NCBI GenBank assembly: GCA_002388005.1 | Contig: DGLO01000011.1 | Location: 13,212-19,675, forward strand | Direction of reading: 5' to 3' | From: Candidatus Neomicrothrix sp. UBA4542 | Lineage (GTDB): Bacteria > Actinomycetota > Acidimicrobiia > Acidimicrobiales > Poriferisodalaceae | DNA length: 6,464 nt | Shown: positions 5,853 through 6,464 of the stretch, piece by piece | Numbering within the stretch: position 1 is the first letter of the stretch | How the letters are laid out: every line of letters begins with the position of its first letter | The notes under the pieces: generated by a model | The model's input: only the letters and a program-made list of their open reading frames with translations | Databases searched by the model: none | What the model was told of the DNA's origin: nothing | Position numbers and translations under genes: made by a program

Positions 5853-6464
5853 TTATTCGGCCCAGGCCTTCACCTTTTCGATGACTTCGAGCGGATTTTC
5901 GGTATCTGCGGGAATGTCAATGTTGAGATAGGTGACACCGACTTCCTTGTATATCTCTATTCGTTCTCGAACTCTGCTTTCGTCACCGGTCAAGCTTGCT
6001 CGGTCAACGTAGTCGTCGGGAACTTTCGAAAATGCCTCGTCACGGTTTCCGCCCAGAAACAGATCCTGGATTTGTTGAGCTTCTTGTTCGTAGCCGTAGC
6101 GTTTGAAGAGGTCGTTGTAGAAGTTTTGGTCGCGAGCGCCCATCCCTCCGACATAGAAGCCTGTGGTGTCGCGAACGGCTTTTCGGGCCGCGTCGACGTG
6201 AGGTCCGCTGCCAAGCGCAACCGTTCCTCCTGCAACTATTTCTAGTTCCCCAAGTTCAGTGGATCGCTTTGCTTTACCTGCGTGTAGTGCCTCACCCCAC
6301 ACGTCATGAAATTTTTCGGGCAAGAAATGGATGGGTTGCCACATGTTTCCGAGTTCTGCGGTCATCTCCACATTTTTCGGGCCGATCGACGCGACCGCTA
6401 TTGGAATGTCTCGTCTGTAGGGCTTGCACATCAGCTTTAGGGGTTTACCCAAGCCGGTGCCTTC
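5853..6464 (-). CDS. Luciferase-like (LLM class) oxidoreductase, probably F420-dependent, C-terminal part
   Basis: This is the C-terminal 203 or so residues of a luciferase-like monooxygenase family TIM-barrel enzyme. The frame stays open to the right edge (visible start EGTGLGKPLKLM), so the gene begins outside the window and an internal TTG at 6450-6452 is not its start. Diagnostic stretches are GTGLGKPLKLM, then IPIAVASIGPKNVEMTAELG (the barrel strand and helix shared with actinobacterial F420 enzymes), the insertion around GFYVGGMGARDQNFYNDLFK, and the terminal VTYLNIDIPADTENPLEVIEKV. These resemble F420-dependent enzymes more than FMN luciferases, but the N-terminal cofactor pocket is missing, so the cofactor is inferred. 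It would carry out a hydride-transfer reduction or oxidation on an unknown substrate. It is the first visible gene of the leftward unit with the YbaK/EbsC deacylase and the small thioesterase. Confidence 0.88.
   Translation of the reverse strand, partial: EGTGLGKPLKLMCKPYRRDIPIAVASIGPKNVEMTAELGNMWQPIHFLPEKFHDVWGEALHAGKAKRSTELGELEIVAGGTVALGSGPHVDAARKAVRDTTGFYVGGMGARDQNFYNDLFKRYGYEQEAQQIQDLFLGGNRDEAFSKVPDDYVDRASLTGDESRVRERIEIYKEVGVTYLNIDIPADTENPLEVIEKVKAWAE

Noticed and set aside
6450..6452. TTG as the start of the luciferase-like oxidoreductase
   Set aside because: The frame remains open to the window edge and the residues before it (EGTG) are family sequence; the protein would lack half of its barrel.

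Overview
The window holds eight protein-coding genes. Six are complete and two run off the edges. No RNA gene, mobile element, CRISPR array or long repeat is visible. Nearly all the genes belong to acyl-CoA chemistry: an acyl-CoA dehydrogenase, an acyl-CoA carboxylase carboxyltransferase subunit, two thioesterases of different build (TesB double hotdog and YbgC-like single hotdog) and two short-chain dehydrogenases/reductases (SDRs). A flavin/F420-type luciferase-like oxidoreductase and a YbaK/EbsC aminoacyl-tRNA deacylase complete the set.

The base composition is moderately GC-rich (mid-50s percent by eye). A luciferase-like oxidoreductase of the F420 kind, together with many acyl-CoA dehydrogenase and SDR genes, suggests an actinobacterium. 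The composition is lower than in mycobacteria or Streptomyces, so an uncultured or marine Acidimicrobiia-type organism is my best guess. This is inference; nothing in the window fixes the taxonomy.

Layout: (1) A leftward unit from about 3120 down to 1 runs carboxyltransferase, then acyl-CoA dehydrogenase, then an SDR cut by the left edge. (2) A 63-bp divergent intergenic region (3121-3183) contains an unusual nested inverted repeat. (3) A rightward pair follows: TesB-type thioesterase (3184-4038) and an SDR (4065-4850). (4) A second leftward unit converges on that pair. It runs from the right edge as luciferase-like oxidoreductase (partial), YbaK/EbsC deacylase and single-hotdog thioesterase (ending at 4913).

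Together the first two units look like part of a catabolic module for a CoA-bound acid: alpha,beta-dehydrogenation, carboxylation or decarboxylation, reduction or oxidation of a hydroxy/keto group, and CoA release. An acyl-CoA ligase, enoyl-CoA hydratase, thiolase and biotin carboxylase are not in the window, so the substrate cannot be named. The most noteworthy points are the SDR at 4065-4850, which keeps the Rossmann fold but has replaced the catalytic Ser, Tyr and Lys, and the symmetric element between the divergent units.
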